Part shown: positions 36,083 through 45,455 of the stretch, in pieces
Numbering within the stretch: position 1 is the first letter of the stretch
Layout: the number at the start of each line of letters is the position of its first letter
Assembly (NCBI GenBank): GCA_964293305.1
Contig: CAXYYO010000022.1
Location: 1 to 55,942 of the forward strand
From: CALAGJ01 sp964293305
GTDB taxonomy: Bacteria; Bacteroidota; Bacteroidia; Chitinophagales; Chitinophagaceae
Reading direction: 5' to 3'
DNA length: 55,942 bases
The notes under the pieces: generated by a model
Seen by the model: the letters and a program-made list of their open reading frames with translations, nothing else
What the model was told of the DNA's origin: nothing
Databases searched by the model: none
Made by a program: the position numbers and the translations under genes

Positions 36083-36832
36083 ATGATACCAACAATAATC
36101 GTGGAAGATGAAATACATAGTGCAAATGTATTAATGAGGCAAATTGAAAGAAACAATGTAGGCTTACAGATAATTGGGGTAGCTGAAAATTTAGATAATG
36201 CAATAAAATTGATAAGCCAAAAAAAACCTGCTCTTGTTTTTATGGACATTGAAATACCTGGTGGTAATGCATTCGCAATTCTTGATGCTTTTGACACCTG
36301 CAATTTTGCTGTCATCTTTATTACTGCCTTTGAACATTATGCTTTAAAAGCAATAAAATACAGTGCCCTTGATTATTTATTGAAACCAGTTGCTACACCA
36401 GAATTACTCTCCGCAATAGAAAAAGCAAAACAAAACATTGAGCAAAAAACTTTGCAAATAAAATTAAAAGAACTAAAAAGAAATTTAGAGGCTTCGCCTG
36501 ATGATCAGCGTTTAATCGTCAATTCAAAAGATGCTTTACAAACCATATCAATCAAAGACTTGATTTATTTGGAAGCCAATGGAAGCTATACCAAAATATA
36601 TATTGAAAATAAGAGTCCGATATTCAGTAGCAGGCACCTAAAAGATTATGAAAGCATACTCCCTCAGCATACCTTTTTCAGAATACATCATTCCGTAATA
36701 GTTAATAGAGATAAAATCAGTAATATAAAAAAAGGAAAAGCTACTTCAGTTATACTCACAGACAATACTACAATACAAGTATCTGTTAGACGGGTGCCTG
36801 ATTTTTTAGAGTTTATAAAAGCCAGATTTTAG
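36083..36832 (+). CDS. LytTR-family response regulator
   Basis: This 249-aa protein has a receiver domain (1-120) with the phosphoacceptor D55 in LVFMDIEIPGG, the acidic pair VEDEIH at the N-terminus and the Lys in DYLLKPV. A linker and a LytTR DNA-binding domain follow (about 145-249, with IYLEANGSYTKIYI and FFRIHHSVIVNRDKI). It is the partner of the upstream kinase, 9 bp away. Target genes are not evident from this window. Confidence 0.93.
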   Translation: MIPTIIVEDEIHSANVLMRQIERNNVGLQIIGVAENLDNAIKLISQKKPALVFMDIEIPGGNAFAILDAFDTCNFAVIFITAFEHYALKAIKYSALDYLLKPVATPELLSAIEKAKQNIEQKTLQIKLKELKRNLEASPDDQRLIVNSKDALQTISIKDLIYLEANGSYTKIYIENKSPIFSSRHLKDYESILPQHTFFRIHHSVIVNRDKISNIKKGKATSVILTDNTTIQVSVRRVPDFLEFIKARF

Positions 36833-37211
36833 GAAGAAGATTTTTGACAAATGCTACACTTATTGGAAATCTACATACAGTTATGAAATATCTTTTCTCT
36901 ACAATTATGGTGGAAACTATATTGCAGTAGCACGAGAAAGTTCTTTGAGATAAATTAAAATATTCATTGCACCATGAATATATGCACTAATTCAACCAAC
37001 ATTAGTTTTAACTTATGAAATCCCTATCTAACCGGTATGGAATAATCCTGCTAAAGAAAGTTTAGTACCGTTGATAACCCCGAAAAGCACCAATTTAATT
37101 TATTTCAGAAAACAATCCCGTTGCAAAGGGTTATCATTTTTGTCGCATGTAATGATAACCCTTTTTTTATAATACCTCTTTAATTATTCCCCCTTCTTGT
37201 TTAAAATAATT
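36833..37211. other. 3' region of the kinase-regulator operon
   Basis: About 290 bases separate the regulator stop from the strong plus-strand terminator at 37125. Only very short frames occur (for example 16 codons at 37015-37065). It is either a long 3' untranslated region or holds a small RNA; no separate promoter is evident. Confidence 0.4.
37125..37168 (+). terminator. Strong rho-independent terminator
   Basis: A perfect 14-bp stem (AAAGGGTTATCATT with AATGATAACCCTTT) with a 12-nt loop is followed on the plus strand by further T, giving seven T in all. It ends the kinase-regulator transcription unit. Its minus-strand side abuts the end of the dispersed repeat and its decayed reading frame. 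Confidence 0.85.
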
Positions 37212-37351
37212 GATGCTGTTGAAATTTATTTCAAAGCCGATGCGCTGCATACCTATGCATTTGTAAACCGTTGTTGACTTCAAAATGGTTTACTATTTCA
37301 TCAGCCTAAAATTAACCTAAAATAATTATCAATATTGCCTTTCAGCTTTTC
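37212..37351. repeat. Dispersed repeat, copy A
   Basis: About 140 bp similar to 50555-50691. Shared blocks include CATACCTATGCATTTG, TTTACTATTTC-TCAGCC and a final ATATTG-CTTTCA-CT-TTC. Read on the minus strand it gives protein-like pieces in broken frames: EKLKGNIDNYF, then ADEIVNHFEVNNGLQMHRY, then GFEINFNSINYFKQEGGIIK with a stop near 37169. It is therefore probably a decayed gene fragment present in several places. The parent family is not recognised. Confidence 0.6.
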
Positions 37352-37491
37352 ATAACAAAGTCAATTTAATCATCTTGGCTTAAAAAAACCGAATGATGTA
37401 TTCCCTCACTTCAATATGAACATGAAAATTTTATAATGGAATCAGAAGAATCAAATCAGCGCTTTGATACAAATCAAGACAAATCATCTTC

Positions 37492-39162
37492 CTATATCAT
37501 CATGCGTAGTGGCTGCTCTAATAATCCTTTAAATGTTTGCAAAAATGCTGAACCTGTGGCACCATCTACCACACGATGATCGCAACTTAGCGTTACCTTC
37601 ATTATATTTCCGGGAACCACATTTCCATTTTTCACAACGGGTACTTGCGCTATTCCACCTACTGCCATTATGCAGGCATCAGGTGGATTGATGATAGCGG
37701 TAAATTCATCAATACCAAACATCCCAAGATTACTAATAGTAAAAGTATTGCCCTCCCAATCTGAAGGTTGTAGTTTTTTATCTTTTGCTTTTTGCGCATA
37801 GCTTTTTACTTCACCTGCTATTACAGACAATGACTTCATATCAGCATTTCTAACCACAGGTACCAATAAGCCATCTTCTACCGCAACTGCCACACCAATA
37901 TTTACATCATAATTTATACGAATAAAATCTCCCATCCAACTGCTGTTTACAGCAGGATGTTTTTTCAATGCAATAGCAGCAGCTTTTAGTACCAAATCGT
38001 TGAAGCTGATTTTTACAGGACTTATTTCATTTAGCTTTTCTCTAGCAGATACACATGCATCCATATCAATACACATTGTTAAGTAAAAATGTGGTGCAGT
38101 AAATAAACTTTCACTTAACCTTCTTGCTATTGTTTTACGCATCTGGGATACCGGCATATCTGTAAAACCTGATGATGGGTAATTAACTATTGCCACCGGC
38201 GCTATATCAGCTTTCTGATTTGTTGGAATAATTGCAGCAGCAGGTTTTTCTTGCTCTATTGCCGCTACAGCTTTTGGTATATATCCATCAATATCTTGCT
38301 TAATAATTCTTCCATTGTCTCCACTGCCTTTCACATATTTAAGGTCAACCCCTTTATCTGCAGCCAGTTTTTTTGCTAATGGTGAAGCCAAGATTCTCCC
38401 TTCATTCACCACTTGTGGAGTATCTTCCAGGGCCATTTCTGCCACAGCCATAGTTTGTTGTGCCGTTGTTGTGTTTTCTTCCTTTGGTACAGATGCTACC
38501 GTGCTTACAACAGCTGATTGTACAGATGCTGCTGCAACTATTGATTGTATATCAAATCCTTCATCTGCTATGATGCAGAGTAAATCATTCACCTGAATTT
38601 TTTCACCTGCTTTTGCTCCTTGGTATAATAAAATTCCTTCTTTATAACTTTCCAATTCCATAGTGGCTTTATCCGTTTCAATATCAGCCAGCACATCACC
38701 CTTCATCACTTTATCACCTATATTTTTTTGCCAACCTGCTATTACTCCTTCTGTCATGGTATCGCTAAGCCTGGGCATTAAAACAACTTCCTGCATTTCG
38801 GATAAATTTATTGCATTGGTAGGAGCGGCTGTGGGTGCAGATATTTCAATTATTTCATTTGGAGTACTTGCCACAGCTATCGCTGCGATATTATTTCCTG
38901 AAAGATGATTACTAATATCCTCACCAGCATTACCAATAATGGCCAGCAAGTCATTTACCTGCAATTTACCCCCTTGCTCTATGCCTATATGTAGTAGTAC
39001 ACCAGCTTTATAACTTTCTAATTCCATAGTGGCTTTATCCGTTTCCACTTCTGCAAGTAAGTCTCCTTTTTCTACCGTATCACCAACCTTTTTATGCCAA
39101 GCAGCTATTACACCTTCTGTCATGGTATCACTAAGCCTGGGCATTAATATTACTTCAGCCAT
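37492..39162 (-). CDS. pdhC: Pyruvate dehydrogenase E2 (dihydrolipoamide acetyltransferase)
   Basis: This 556-aa protein has two lipoyl domains (about 1-78 and 124-202), each with the ETDKATMELESYK motif; the lipoylated lysines are K43 and K165. A peripheral-subunit-binding domain follows (about 255-294, GRILASPLAKKLAADKG), then linkers rich in A/P and the acetyltransferase core (about 335-556) with DHRVVDGATG, whose His and Asp are catalytic. It transfers acetyl groups to CoA within the pyruvate dehydrogenase complex. E1 and E3 genes are not in this window. The two tandem lipoyl domains give an internal DNA repeat. Confidence 0.93.
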   Translation of the reverse strand: MAEVILMPRLSDTMTEGVIAAWHKKVGDTVEKGDLLAEVETDKATMELESYKAGVLLHIGIEQGGKLQVNDLLAIIGNAGEDISNHLSGNNIAAIAVASTPNEIIEISAPTAAPTNAINLSEMQEVVLMPRLSDTMTEGVIAGWQKNIGDKVMKGDVLADIETDKATMELESYKEGILLYQGAKAGEKIQVNDLLCIIADEGFDIQSIVAAASVQSAVVSTVASVPKEENTTTAQQTMAVAEMALEDTPQVVNEGRILASPLAKKLAADKGVDLKYVKGSGDNGRIIKQDIDGYIPKAVAAIEQEKPAAAIIPTNQKADIAPVAIVNYPSSGFTDMPVSQMRKTIARRLSESLFTAPHFYLTMCIDMDACVSAREKLNEISPVKISFNDLVLKAAAIALKKHPAVNSSWMGDFIRINYDVNIGVAVAVEDGLLVPVVRNADMKSLSVIAGEVKSYAQKAKDKKLQPSDWEGNTFTISNLGMFGIDEFTAIINPPDACIMAVGGIAQVPVVKNGNVVPGNIMKVTLSCDHRVVDGATGSAFLQTFKGLLEQPLRMMI

Positions 39163-39264
39163 TTATTATTTTTTATCTGCTTTTGAGGGCGTGAAAGTAA
39201 GGCAAAATGCTATACTTGCCAATCGTGTTAAGTCTTTAGATTATTGGGCTAGTATTTTTGAAAT

Positions 39265-39903
39265 TTAGCTGCCCTGAGCATTGGCATTGCAGCTTTCTAT
39301 AAAATCTAAAATCTCATCCCTGCCGGTTTTGTTGGTAGCACTTGTTATGAATTGCTGTGGAAGAAACTGCCATGTTTTTAATAATTCATCTGTAAATGCT
39401 TTCACATTTCTAGTAACCGCTCCGGGTTTTTCTTTATCTGCTTTTGTAAATACCAATGTAAAAGGCAAACCCCAAGTGCCCAATTGATGCACAAATTCTA
39501 TATCAATTTTTTGTGGGGAATGTCTGCTATCTAATAGAATAAACGTGTTGACCAAGGTTTTTCTTTCAGTAAGATAATGGCTAATCATTTTTTGCCAGCT
39601 TTTCCTATTTGTCTGGGCTGTTTTTGCATATCCATATCCCGGTAAATCAACAAGATACCACTGCTGCTTTATTTGTTTATTTTTTTTGCCTGAAAGTGCA
39701 TCTATAAGAAAGTGATTGATATATTGTGTTTTGCCGGGGGCGGCAGAAGTTTTTGCTAGCTTACTGCTATTGCAAATCATGTTTATCAGGGAAGATTTAC
39801 CCACATTACTTCTTCCAATAAAAGCATACTCAGGCAATTTTGGAGAAGGACAATCCTCTACTTTTGGACTGGAGATAACATACTTAGATTGAATGATGTT
39901 CAT
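39265..39903 (-). CDS. engB: Ribosome biogenesis GTPase YihA/YsxC
   Basis: This 212-aa small GTPase carries G1 GRSNVGKSSLINM, G3 DLPGYGYAK, G4 TKADKE and a G5-like SATNKTG, all typical of EngB. The protein is needed for assembly of the large ribosomal subunit. It begins 66 bp past infC with a terminator in between, and precedes the E2 gene. It takes the place where rpmI would be expected after infC. Confidence 0.95.
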   Translation of the reverse strand: MNIIQSKYVISSPKVEDCPSPKLPEYAFIGRSNVGKSSLINMICNSSKLAKTSAAPGKTQYINHFLIDALSGKKNKQIKQQWYLVDLPGYGYAKTAQTNRKSWQKMISHYLTERKTLVNTFILLDSRHSPQKIDIEFVHQLGTWGLPFTLVFTKADKEKPGAVTRNVKAFTDELLKTWQFLPQQFITSATNKTGRDEILDFIESCNANAQGS

Positions 39904-39914
39904 GACAAATCTTT

Positions 39915-39948
39915 TGATAAAAACAAAAGAATGCCTTCAAGCATTCTT
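39915..39948 (-). terminator. Terminator of infC
   Basis: An 8-bp stem (AAGAATGC with GCATTCTT, loop of six) is followed on the minus strand by TTGTTTTTATC. It lies just past the infC stop and directly before the engB ATG. Confidence 0.75.
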
Positions 39949-39969
39949 CAATAAATTATAGAAAAAATT

Positions 39970-40533
39970 TTATTTTTTCTTTTGTGCCTTCGGCGCAAAT
40001 ATGGCAAACATTCTTTTGCCTTCTAATTTTGGAAGACTTTCTAATGCACCAGCTTCAGCAAGCCTTTCAGCAAATTTTAATAGCAATAATTGGCCTCTGT
40101 CTTGAAACATGATTGCCCTTCCTTTAAACTGTACATAAGCTTTTACTTTATTACCATCCTGCAAAAATTTTTCTGCATGCTTAGCTTTAAAATCAAAATC
40201 ATGATCATCTGTACTCGGAGTAAATCGTATTTCCTTAACCTCACTCTGCTTAGAGTTGGCTTTCATCTCTTTTTCCTTACGCTTTTTTTCGTATAGAAAT
40301 TTTTTATAATCAATGGCCTTGCAAACTGGAGGTGCTGCATTAGGAGAAATTTCTACTAAATCAAGTTCCAATGCTGTTGCTATGCGCAATGCTTCCTGAA
40401 GAGGATATACTCCCGGTGTTACATTTTCACCAACCAATCTTACTTCGGGTACTTTTATTCTTTCGTTAATACGATGTTCTGGTTCTGGTTGTCTGTTAAA
40501 CCTGGGATTAAATCTTCCTTTTTGTAATGCCAT
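39970..40533 (-). CDS. infC: Translation initiation factor IF-3
   Basis: This 187-aa protein has the N-terminal domain (INERIKVPEVRLVGENVTPG, ALDL-type LELDLVEISPNAAPPVCKAIDY) and the C-terminal domain (KEIRFTPSTDDHDFDFKAKHAEKFL, GRAIMFQDRG). It prevents premature subunit joining and checks the initiator tRNA. It starts with ATG, not the rare AUU used for autocontrol in enterobacteria. It follows thrS by 40 bp. The usual rpmI-rplT pair is missing behind it. Confidence 0.97.
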   Translation of the reverse strand: MALQKGRFNPRFNRQPEPEHRINERIKVPEVRLVGENVTPGVYPLQEALRIATALELDLVEISPNAAPPVCKAIDYKKFLYEKKRKEKEMKANSKQSEVKEIRFTPSTDDHDFDFKAKHAEKFLQDGNKVKAYVQFKGRAIMFQDRGQLLLLKFAERLAEAGALESLPKLEGKRMFAIFAPKAQKKK

Positions 40534-40573
40534 TCAATTTTATTTGTTGAGATTTTTTTTCAAAAGTAAGCAA

Positions 40574-42505
40574 CTATCCAATTCGTTCCGAAATTTCATT
40601 TTTTATTTCAGTTATAAAAGCAGATACCTCTTGCATGCCTATATCCCCTTTACCCTGCCTACGAATAGAAATTTTGTTTTCATTCATCTCTTTTTCACCT
40701 ACAATAATCATGTAAGGCACTTTGCTTATTTCGGCTTCCCTAATTTTCTTCCCAATTTTTTCACTTCTGCCATCTATTTCAACCCTTATACCTGCTTTGC
40801 GCATTTGTTTATAAACAGACTCAGTATATGATAAAAATTTATCGCTTATTGGCAACAATTTCACCTGAAGTGGTGCAAGCCAAGTTGGAAACTTACCTGC
40901 ATAATGCTCTAGGAGAAATCCAATAAATCTCTCATGTGTGCCAAGTGGTGCTCTATGTATAGCCAACGGCACTTCCGGCTCATTGTTTTGATTGGTGTAA
41001 GTGAGTTTAAAACTACGTGGCTGCGCAAAATCTACCTGATTAGTAGCCAATGTAAATTCTCTACCAATAGCACTCCATATCTGTACATCAATCTTTGGTC
41101 CGTAGAAAGCACCCTCTCCTTTTACTTCTACAAATGGCACTCCTGTTTCAATTAAAACATTCCTCACCAGTTCTTCAGTTTCTTGCCACAATTCCGGCTC
41201 ATTTACATATTTCTGACCAAGCTTTTCAGGATCGTGTAGGCTGAGGCGCATTACATATTTTTCAATACCAAATATTTTAAAATATTTGATATACATATCA
41301 TTAACCGCTTTAAATTCCTGTGCAAATTGCTCTTTGGAGCAATATATATGTGCATCATTCATGTGCAGACAACGCACACGCATCAATCCAAATAGTTCGC
41401 CACTTTGCTCATACCTGTAGCAGGTGCCATACTCTGCAAGGCGGTAAGGTAAATCCCTATAACTTTTAGGTTCTGCATCATATATTTTGTGATGATGCGG
41501 GCAGTTCATTGCTTTCAGATAATATTTTTCTCCATCCATCTCCATAGGTGGAAACATACTATCTGCATAATAGGGCAAATGGCCACTGGTTAGATAAAGA
41601 CTTTCTTTAGCAATATGCGGTGTTACTACTCTTTTATAGCCTGCTTCATCTTCTGTTTCTTTGGCTAATTTTTCAAGCTCTTCAATAATGGTAGCTCCAT
41701 TTGGCATCCAAAGTATGAGGCCACTACCTACATCATCATTGATGGTATAAATACCAAGCTCTTTTCCTAATTTTCTATGATCTCTTTTTTTTGCTTCTTC
41801 CAGCATGTGGAGATATTCATCGAGCTCTTTTTGTTGGGGAAATGTAATGCCATAAATACGTGTAAGCTGCTTGTTTTTTTCGTCACCTTTCCAATAAGCT
41901 CCAGCAATGCTTAATAGCTTTATTGCCTTTATAAAACCAGTATGGGGTATATGAGGCCCACGGCATAAATCAGTAAAACCACCCTGGGTATAAAAAGTTA
42001 TATTTCCATCATTTAGATTTTGGAGTAAATCTAATTTGTATTCATCTCCTTTTTCTGTAAAATAGTTTATTGCCTCAGCTTTTGGCGTTTCTTTTCTGAT
42101 GAATGTATTGTTTTGTTTGGCCAGTTCGCCCATTCTTTTTTCCAGACTTTGTAAATCTTCATCAGTAATTTTCTTATCGCCTAAATCGATATCATAATAG
42201 AAACCATTTTCTACAGGTGGCCCAACCCAAAATTTAGTACCCGGAAATCGTTCTTCTATAGCTTCTGCCATGAGGTGTGCACTGCTATGCCAAAATGTAC
42301 TTTTGCCGGAGGCATCATCCCATGTTATTAGTTTTAATGAAGCATCAGTGTATAGTTGCCTGGTGGCATCCCATACTTCGCCATTTACATTTGCAGCCAA
42401 TACTTTTCTGGCAAGGCCTTCGCTGATAGACTTGGCTATATCTAATGCAGAACTGCCAGCTTCATACTGCCGTAATGCACCATCCGGAAATTGAATATTT
42501 ATCAT
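40574..42505 (-). CDS. thrS: Threonyl-tRNA synthetase
   Basis: This 643-aa protein is taken from the ATG at 42505 (MINIQFPDGALRQYEAG). The alternative TTG at 42520 lies inside the -7 box. Domains: TGS (1-60), editing domain (about 65-225), class II catalytic core with the zinc ligands near MNCPHHHKIYD, motif 2 region RLAEYGTCYRYEQSGELFGLMRVR, motif 3 GTHERFIGFLLEHYAG, and the C-terminal anticodon-binding domain. It charges tRNA-Thr and hydrolyses Ser-tRNA-Thr. It heads a unit with infC. Confidence 0.97.
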   Translation of the reverse strand: MINIQFPDGALRQYEAGSSALDIAKSISEGLARKVLAANVNGEVWDATRQLYTDASLKLITWDDASGKSTFWHSSAHLMAEAIEERFPGTKFWVGPPVENGFYYDIDLGDKKITDEDLQSLEKRMGELAKQNNTFIRKETPKAEAINYFTEKGDEYKLDLLQNLNDGNITFYTQGGFTDLCRGPHIPHTGFIKAIKLLSIAGAYWKGDEKNKQLTRIYGITFPQQKELDEYLHMLEEAKKRDHRKLGKELGIYTINDDVGSGLILWMPNGATIIEELEKLAKETEDEAGYKRVVTPHIAKESLYLTSGHLPYYADSMFPPMEMDGEKYYLKAMNCPHHHKIYDAEPKSYRDLPYRLAEYGTCYRYEQSGELFGLMRVRCLHMNDAHIYCSKEQFAQEFKAVNDMYIKYFKIFGIEKYVMRLSLHDPEKLGQKYVNEPELWQETEELVRNVLIETGVPFVEVKGEGAFYGPKIDVQIWSAIGREFTLATNQVDFAQPRSFKLTYTNQNNEPEVPLAIHRAPLGTHERFIGFLLEHYAGKFPTWLAPLQVKLLPISDKFLSYTESVYKQMRKAGIRVEIDGRSEKIGKKIREAEISKVPYMIIVGEKEMNENKISIRRQGKGDIGMQEVSAFITEIKNEISERIG

Positions 42506-42517
42506 AATTAAGGAATG

Positions 42518-42525
42518 CAAATGTA
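42518..42525 (-). promoter_or_regulatory. -7 box of the thrS promoter
   Basis: TACATTTG on the minus strand matches TAnnTTTG exactly and places the transcript start just upstream of the ATG at 42505. Confidence 0.5.
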
Positions 42526-42562
42526 AGCTGTATGCCTATTCAGCGAAAATTAGCCTCAATAC

Positions 42563-43909
42563 TTAGTACACTTCTGCATCTGCAATATCCAATGCTTGGC
42601 TGATAATGGCAAGCCCTTCATCTATCTGATCTTTTGTAATGCATAGGGGCGGTGCTATAAAAATATAATTCCATCTAACAAATGTGTACATACCCAACTC
42701 ATTGATTTTTGCTGCCACCTTATTCATTATGGTCATTTCAATTGGAGAAGCATTAAACGGTGCCATCGGCTCTTTCGATTCCCGGTTTTTTACCAGTTCA
42801 ATACAACCCAGCAATCCCGTATTTCTATAATCACCAATGGATGGATGTACAGCCTTCATTTCCTCTACGCGTTGTTCTAGGTACTTACCCATTGCGGCAG
42901 CATTTTCAATCAGATTTTCCTCTTCATAAATTTTTAAATTTTCAAGCGCCGCTGCACAGGCTACAGGGTGGGCAGAATAGGTGAGACCAAGCATAAGAAC
43001 CTTATCATCATAATGTGCTGCAATCTTATCACTTACTATTACTGCACCAAAAGGTAAATAACCGCTGGTTATACCTTTAGCTGTAGCAATAATATCTGGC
43101 ACTACTCCATGATTTTCTATGCCAAACCATTTGCCCGTACGACCAAAGCCACTCATTACTTCATCTATAATTAATAATATACCATGCTTATCACATAGTG
43201 CACGTATTTTTTTAAAATAATCTGGTGGATACTTTATACAGCCACTACTACCGCTTTCTCCTTCCATTAAAATGGCTGCCACATTTTGGGGTCCTTCAAA
43301 TTCTATTATTCTTTCTACATGACTGGCACATTCGTACTGACAACTTTCTAATTTTTGCCCGAAGGGGCAACGATAACAATACGGATCTTCCACATGTATC
43401 ATATTAGGCAATTGCTGACTATCACTTTGTAGCTTTCGAGGGTCTCCTCCTGCACTCATGGCAGCATAGGATGCACCATGATATGCACGATATTTTGCAA
43501 TAATTTTATGCCTGCCTGTATATAATCTGGCAAGTTTTATTGCATTGTCAATACTTGTGGCACCGCATACGGTGAATAAGGTTTTATTAAGAGAGCCGGG
43601 TGTAATTGCTGCTAATTTTTTACCTAATTCACCACGTACTTTTGTGGCACAGGATGGTGTTACAAAACTAATTTGTTGCATTTGTTTTACCACTGCATCA
43701 GTAACCCGCTGATTGCCATGTCCAATGTTTACATTCATTAATCCAGATGAAAAATCTATATACTTTTTTCCATCATAATCATACAGATATACACCTTCAC
43801 CATACTCCACAGCAATGGGATGAATACCTTTTTGTTTACTCCAAGAAAATAAAGTATAATCAAGATTGTCTTGCAAAATTTCTTCTGTTTGGGATAATGT
43901 TGTATTCAA
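42563..43909 (-). CDS. Class III aminotransferase, probably beta-alanine/omega-amino acid:pyruvate type
   Basis: This 448-aa PLP enzyme of fold type I has LYDYDGKKYIDFSSGLMNVNIGHG near the N-terminus, RAYHGASYAAMSAGG, LLIIDEVMSGFGRTGKW, and the PLP lysine in ATAKGITSGYLPFGAV. An insert with four Cys (YRCPFGQKLESCQYEC) is characteristic of a branch with taurine- and beta-alanine-pyruvate transaminases. The start is a TTG at 43909; no ATG occurs before the conserved core. It lies 88 bp behind a methylmalonate/malonate-semialdehyde dehydrogenase, which suggests that beta-alanine is converted to malonate semialdehyde here. Confidence 0.8.
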   Translation of the reverse strand: MNTTLSQTEEILQDNLDYTLFSWSKQKGIHPIAVEYGEGVYLYDYDGKKYIDFSSGLMNVNIGHGNQRVTDAVVKQMQQISFVTPSCATKVRGELGKKLAAITPGSLNKTLFTVCGATSIDNAIKLARLYTGRHKIIAKYRAYHGASYAAMSAGGDPRKLQSDSQQLPNMIHVEDPYCYRCPFGQKLESCQYECASHVERIIEFEGPQNVAAILMEGESGSSGCIKYPPDYFKKIRALCDKHGILLIIDEVMSGFGRTGKWFGIENHGVVPDIIATAKGITSGYLPFGAVIVSDKIAAHYDDKVLMLGLTYSAHPVACAAALENLKIYEEENLIENAAAMGKYLEQRVEEMKAVHPSIGDYRNTGLLGCIELVKNRESKEPMAPFNASPIEMTIMNKVAAKINELGMYTFVRWNYIFIAPPLCITKDQIDEGLAIISQALDIADAEVY

Positions 43910-43997
43910 TTTTAAATAATTTTTAATGACAGAAAATAAATTGTTCTATGGTTTTTATTTGAGGTATATTTCTTCGTTTTCTAAATAGAAAATCTCA

Positions 43998-45455
43998 TTA
44001 ACTCATCCAATTTACACCTGCTTCAGGATTCCATTTTGTTGTACTTTTTTTAAGTTTTGTCCAGAATTCAATGGAGCTTTTACCGGTGATGTCTCCCACG
44101 CCAAATTTGCTTTCATTCCAGCCACCAAATGAAAAAGGCTCACGTGGTACCGGCACTCCCACATTTACACCAATCATGCCGGCACTGGCATGGTCAATAA
44201 TATACCGGGCCAAACCGCCATTTTGAGTAAATACACTGGCCGCATTGCCATAAGGGTTTGCATTTTCAATGGCCAATGCTTCATCTACGGTATTTGTGCG
44301 TATAATGGCGATGACTGGACCAAAAATTTCTTCTTTTGCCACACTCATTTCTGGTCTTACATAATCAATAACTGTGGGCCCCACATAGTAGCCATTTTCT
44401 TTTCCTTCAACGGTTGTATTCCTTCCATCTACTAAAATTTTTGCACCATCTTTTTCAGCTTCGCTGATATATCTTTCAATTCTTTCTTTTGACGCTTTAT
44501 TTATAACAGCTCCCAGATTTTTTCCCGGAATAATTTTTTTTGCTTCCACACAAATTTTGTCAATAATATGTTCAATATTTCCTACACCTATCATAGCACT
44601 AGCAGCCATACAACGCTGACCTGCGCAGCCACTCATACTTGCTGCTACATTTTGAGCTGTCATGTCCTCCTTTGCATCCGGCAAAACTATTAAATGATTT
44701 TTTGCCCCACCCAATGCTAAAGCTCTTTTCAAATTAGAAGTAGCTCTCTGGTATACAAGTTTGGCCACTTTTGTAGAACCCACAAAACTTACAGCTTCAA
44801 TTCCAGGATGATCACAAATTGCATTTACCATTTCACTATCACCATGTACAATATTAAATACGCCATCGGGCAAGCCCGCTTCTTTCAATAATTCTGCAAT
44901 TCTCCCACTACATAGAGGTACTTTTTCTGACGGTTTTAAAATCATACAATTTCCCAAAGCAATGGCATTTGGAATGGTCCAGTTTGGAACCATAGCAGGA
45001 AAGTTAAACGGAACTATGGAAGCTACTACGCCCAGTGGTACATGCTCTGTTCTACATTCTACACCCCTGCTTACTTCTAAAACCTCACCAGTTATTAATT
45101 GTGGTAAAGAAGTGGCAAACTCAGTTAACTCAATACATTTCTCTATTTCTGCTACAGATTCGCCATGTGTTTTTCCATTCTCTTCACTACAGAGTGCTGC
45201 TAATTCGTCAATATTTTTTTCTAGTAAATATTTATACCGAAAAAAAACCTGCACCCGCTCTTTTATGGGCATTTTGCTCCAGCTAGGGAAAGCGGCTTTT
45301 GCTGCTTGTACGGCGGCGTTTAGATCGTCTGCATTACTAAGCGGAACCTTTGAAAGTAGCATTCCATCTAAAGGAGAAATTACATCTAATGTTTTATGAC
45401 TTGAATCGGGTATAAATTTACCACAAATATAATTTTGAACTGAACTATACTTCAT
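43998..45455 (-). CDS. mmsA: CoA-acylating methylmalonate-semialdehyde dehydrogenase
   Basis: This 485-aa aldehyde dehydrogenase superfamily member has the MmsA-specific active-site segment GCAGQRCMAASAMIGVG with the catalytic Cys, an NWTIPNAIALGNCMILKPSEKVP stretch, and the end NGGLARYIIDHASAGMIGVNVGVPVPREPFSFGG. It oxidises methylmalonate or malonate semialdehyde to propionyl- or acetyl-CoA with CoA and NAD. With the class III aminotransferase downstream it makes a beta-alanine (or valine) breakdown unit. A divergent Lrp-type gene likely regulates it. Confidence 0.92.
   Translation of the reverse strand: MKYSSVQNYICGKFIPDSSHKTLDVISPLDGMLLSKVPLSNADDLNAAVQAAKAAFPSWSKMPIKERVQVFFRYKYLLEKNIDELAALCSEENGKTHGESVAEIEKCIELTEFATSLPQLITGEVLEVSRGVECRTEHVPLGVVASIVPFNFPAMVPNWTIPNAIALGNCMILKPSEKVPLCSGRIAELLKEAGLPDGVFNIVHGDSEMVNAICDHPGIEAVSFVGSTKVAKLVYQRATSNLKRALALGGAKNHLIVLPDAKEDMTAQNVAASMSGCAGQRCMAASAMIGVGNIEHIIDKICVEAKKIIPGKNLGAVINKASKERIERYISEAEKDGAKILVDGRNTTVEGKENGYYVGPTVIDYVRPEMSVAKEEIFGPVIAIIRTNTVDEALAIENANPYGNAASVFTQNGGLARYIIDHASAGMIGVNVGVPVPREPFSFGGWNESKFGVGDITGKSSIEFWTKLKKSTTKWNPEAGVNWMS

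Noticed and set aside
37015..37065. 16-codon frame starting MKSLSNRYG before the strong terminator
   Set aside because: Too short, without a paralogue or other support such as that of the twin peptides; kept only as part of the untranslated tail.
38600..39130. Internal direct DNA repeat in the E2 gene
   Set aside because: It is explained by the two tandem lipoyl domains, common in E2 proteins.
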